A DNA stretch of 5,687 nucleotides from Cyanobacteria bacterium Co-bin13 (lineage in GTDB: Bacteria > Cyanobacteriota > Cyanobacteriia > Phormidesmidales > Phormidesmidaceae), in assembly GCA_014534385.1 (NCBI GenBank), contig JACVRP010000254.1, positions 1-5,687 on the forward strand, read 5' to 3'. A model generated the notes under the pieces. That model saw only the letters and a program-made list of their open reading frames with translations. It had not been told where the DNA came from and ran no database searches. Shown here piece after piece: positions 5,054 through 5,687 of this stretch (position 1 is the stretch's first letter; every line of letters begins with the position of its first letter). A program made the position numbers and the translations under genes.

Positions 5054-5338
5054 TCAAGCCTCAACCTTTACACCGCGCCAAAACGCAACATACCCCTTGA
5101 TATTGCTGGCAGCAGGCTTGGGCTCGGGGTAGTACCAGGCGGCATCTTTATTCACCTCACCGTCTACCACCACGCTGTAGTAGCTGGCAGTTCCCTTCCA
5201 GGGGCAGCCGGTATGGGTATCGCTGGGCTGAAAATATTCCTGCTTGATGGCATCAGGAGGAAAGTACTGGTTTCCTTCAACCACTTCACACTGATCGCTT
5301 TCAGCAATTACGGCACCCTTCCAGATAGCTTTCGGCAT
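5054..5338 (-). CDS. DUF427 domain protein, 94 aa
   Basis: This is a complete single-domain member of the DUF427 family (Pfam PF04248), found widely in bacteria including cyanobacteria and also in fungi. The biochemical role is not established. The characteristic blocks are all present: AIWKGAVIAES (4-14), VVEGNQYFPPDAI (19-31), SDTHTGCPWKGTASYYSV (39-56) and DAAWYYPEPKPAA (65-77), then IKGYVAFW (80-87). The conserved Cys45-Pro-Trp-Lys-Gly and the Trp-Tyr-Tyr-Pro-Glu-Pro segment are intact. The length is the usual 90-100 for a stand-alone domain. The start fits a family N-terminus, with a weak GAGAG ribosome binding site seven bases upstream. It is probably transcribed alone, with a short hairpin terminator after the stop. 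A G-rich quadruplex motif lies 55-85 bp upstream. Confidence 0.93.
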   Translation of the reverse strand: MPKAIWKGAVIAESDQCEVVEGNQYFPPDAIKQEYFQPSDTHTGCPWKGTASYYSVVVDGEVNKDAAWYYPEPKPAASNIKGYVAFWRGVKVEA

Positions 5339-5392
5339 AGTGTTTCTCTCAAATGAGTTGTTTCTCTTTATTAAGTAACAAATTTAGGAGAA

Positions 5393-5422
5393 GGGTGGGT
5401 GGATGGGTAGGAGGGTGGTGGG
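5393..5422 (+). repeat. G-rich repeat with canonical G-quadruplex motif
   Basis: There are five GGG runs (5393, 5397, 5405, 5413, 5420) separated by loops of 1, 5, 5 and 4 bases. This meets the usual G3N1-7 quadruplex pattern on the + strand. The 12-mer GGGTGGATGGGT (5397-5408) is shared with the inverted repeat near 2444-2463. It lies upstream of the DUF427 start, on that gene's template strand. Confidence 0.7.
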
Positions 5423-5640
5423 ATTTAATGGGAATTAAGTTTTTTAGGGTTTGGCTACGTTTTTTGAACGGCCATTTTAGGTTTTGGGACTGCTTATAAT
5501 TCTGTGAAATTCTAGGTTTAGAACGAGAAGTTGAGGATTTTAGGCTATTTGACCCCGGTTTTCTGGGCACTTCCAATTTTCAGTCAGTATAAATACCCCT
5601 TTCAGAACCTTTAGCACCTGAAAACCCAGCAGATCAAACA
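5423..5640. other. AT-rich gene-free region with recurring TTTTAGG
   Basis: No gene is supported here. The base composition is clearly more AT-rich than the flanking genes. The heptamer TTTTAGG occurs at 5442, 5475 and 5538, with TTCTAGG at 5510, spaced 33, 35 and 28 bp. A perfect TATAAT at 5495-5500 has no matching -35 at the right distance. Confidence 0.5.
5549..5577 (+). promoter_or_regulatory. Possible promoter pointing out of the window
   Basis: TTGACC (5549-5554) and TCCAAT (5572-5577) are 17 bp apart and match -35 and -10 at five and four of six positions. They would drive a rightward gene beyond the window with a leader over 100 nt. TATAAA at 5588-5593 is a nearby alternative -10 without a partner. 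Confidence 0.3.
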
Positions 5641-5687
5641 TCCTCCACCCCCCGCCCCCTAGCTCCCCCGCTCCCTAACCCCCTAGC
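5641..5687. repeat. C-rich low-complexity tract at right edge
   Basis: Runs of C4-C6 are separated by A, G, T or TAG, similar to the tract at 1-35 and to the right arm of the repeat at 2521-2570. It is cut by the window edge, and no coding content is visible. Confidence 0.55.

Noticed and set aside
5349..5576. 75-codon - strand open frame, very basic, ending in HHPPTHPPT-type sequence
   Set aside because: The end is translated GGGTGGAT repeat, the body is AT-rich intergenic DNA rich in Lys/Ser/Asn codons, and no ribosome binding site or family is visible.
1..5687. CRISPR array, tRNA, rRNA, or transposase gene
   Set aside because: No regularly spaced repeats with unique spacers, no cloverleaf with tRNA-specific bases, no rRNA-like sequence and no DDE/HUH-type transposase motif were found.

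Overview
The window looks like chromosomal DNA of a cyanobacterium, probably a filamentous Leptolyngbya/Phormidium-type lineage. The strongest marker is a 37-residue photosystem I subunit gene (psaI). Supporting it are three copies of the HIP1 octamer GCGATCGC (1068, 1998, 3491), a DUF427 protein of the kind common in cyanobacteria, and C-rich/G-rich low-complexity intergenic tracts. The genus is an inference; the phylum is well supported.

Left part (1-2420, + strand): a C-rich tract and a short promoter region lead into a 656-residue conserved cyanobacterial protein of unknown function. It appears to be soluble, with three beta-rich blocks joined by acidic, proline-rich linkers. The tiny psaI gene follows, with a good ribosome binding site and a strong Rho-independent terminator closed by a GNRA-type tetraloop.

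Middle (2439-3935, - strand): a GGGTGGAT-type inverted repeat lies between the converging transcription units and supplies the last codons and stop of the next gene. That gene encodes a 393-residue fusion of a His-box fatty acid hydroxylase/sterol desaturase-type domain with a short-chain dehydrogenase/reductase (SDR) domain. Upstream of it are a hairpin-rich leader of about 160 nt and a recognisable -35/-10 promoter.

Gene-poor stretch (3936-4483): on the - strand there is a candidate small RNA with two stem-loops, a C-rich single-stranded linker and a terminator with a U-tract. A separate 48-bp palindromic element folds on paper into a perfect three-way junction. A strong - strand terminator serves the next gene.

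Right part (4484-5687): two small - strand genes, a 105-residue protein of unknown function and a complete DUF427 protein, are separated by about 250 bp that may contain a degraded coding remnant. That gap shares an exact 17-bp repeat with the stretch left of the 105-residue gene, so the gene is flanked by two related segments. A canonical G-quadruplex motif lies upstream of the DUF427 gene, followed by an AT-rich gene-free region and another C-rich tract at the edge.

The genes do not form one pathway. The window is a housekeeping/photosynthetic neighbourhood with several independent transcription units; the most unusual content is in the non-coding DNA between 3740 and 4460.
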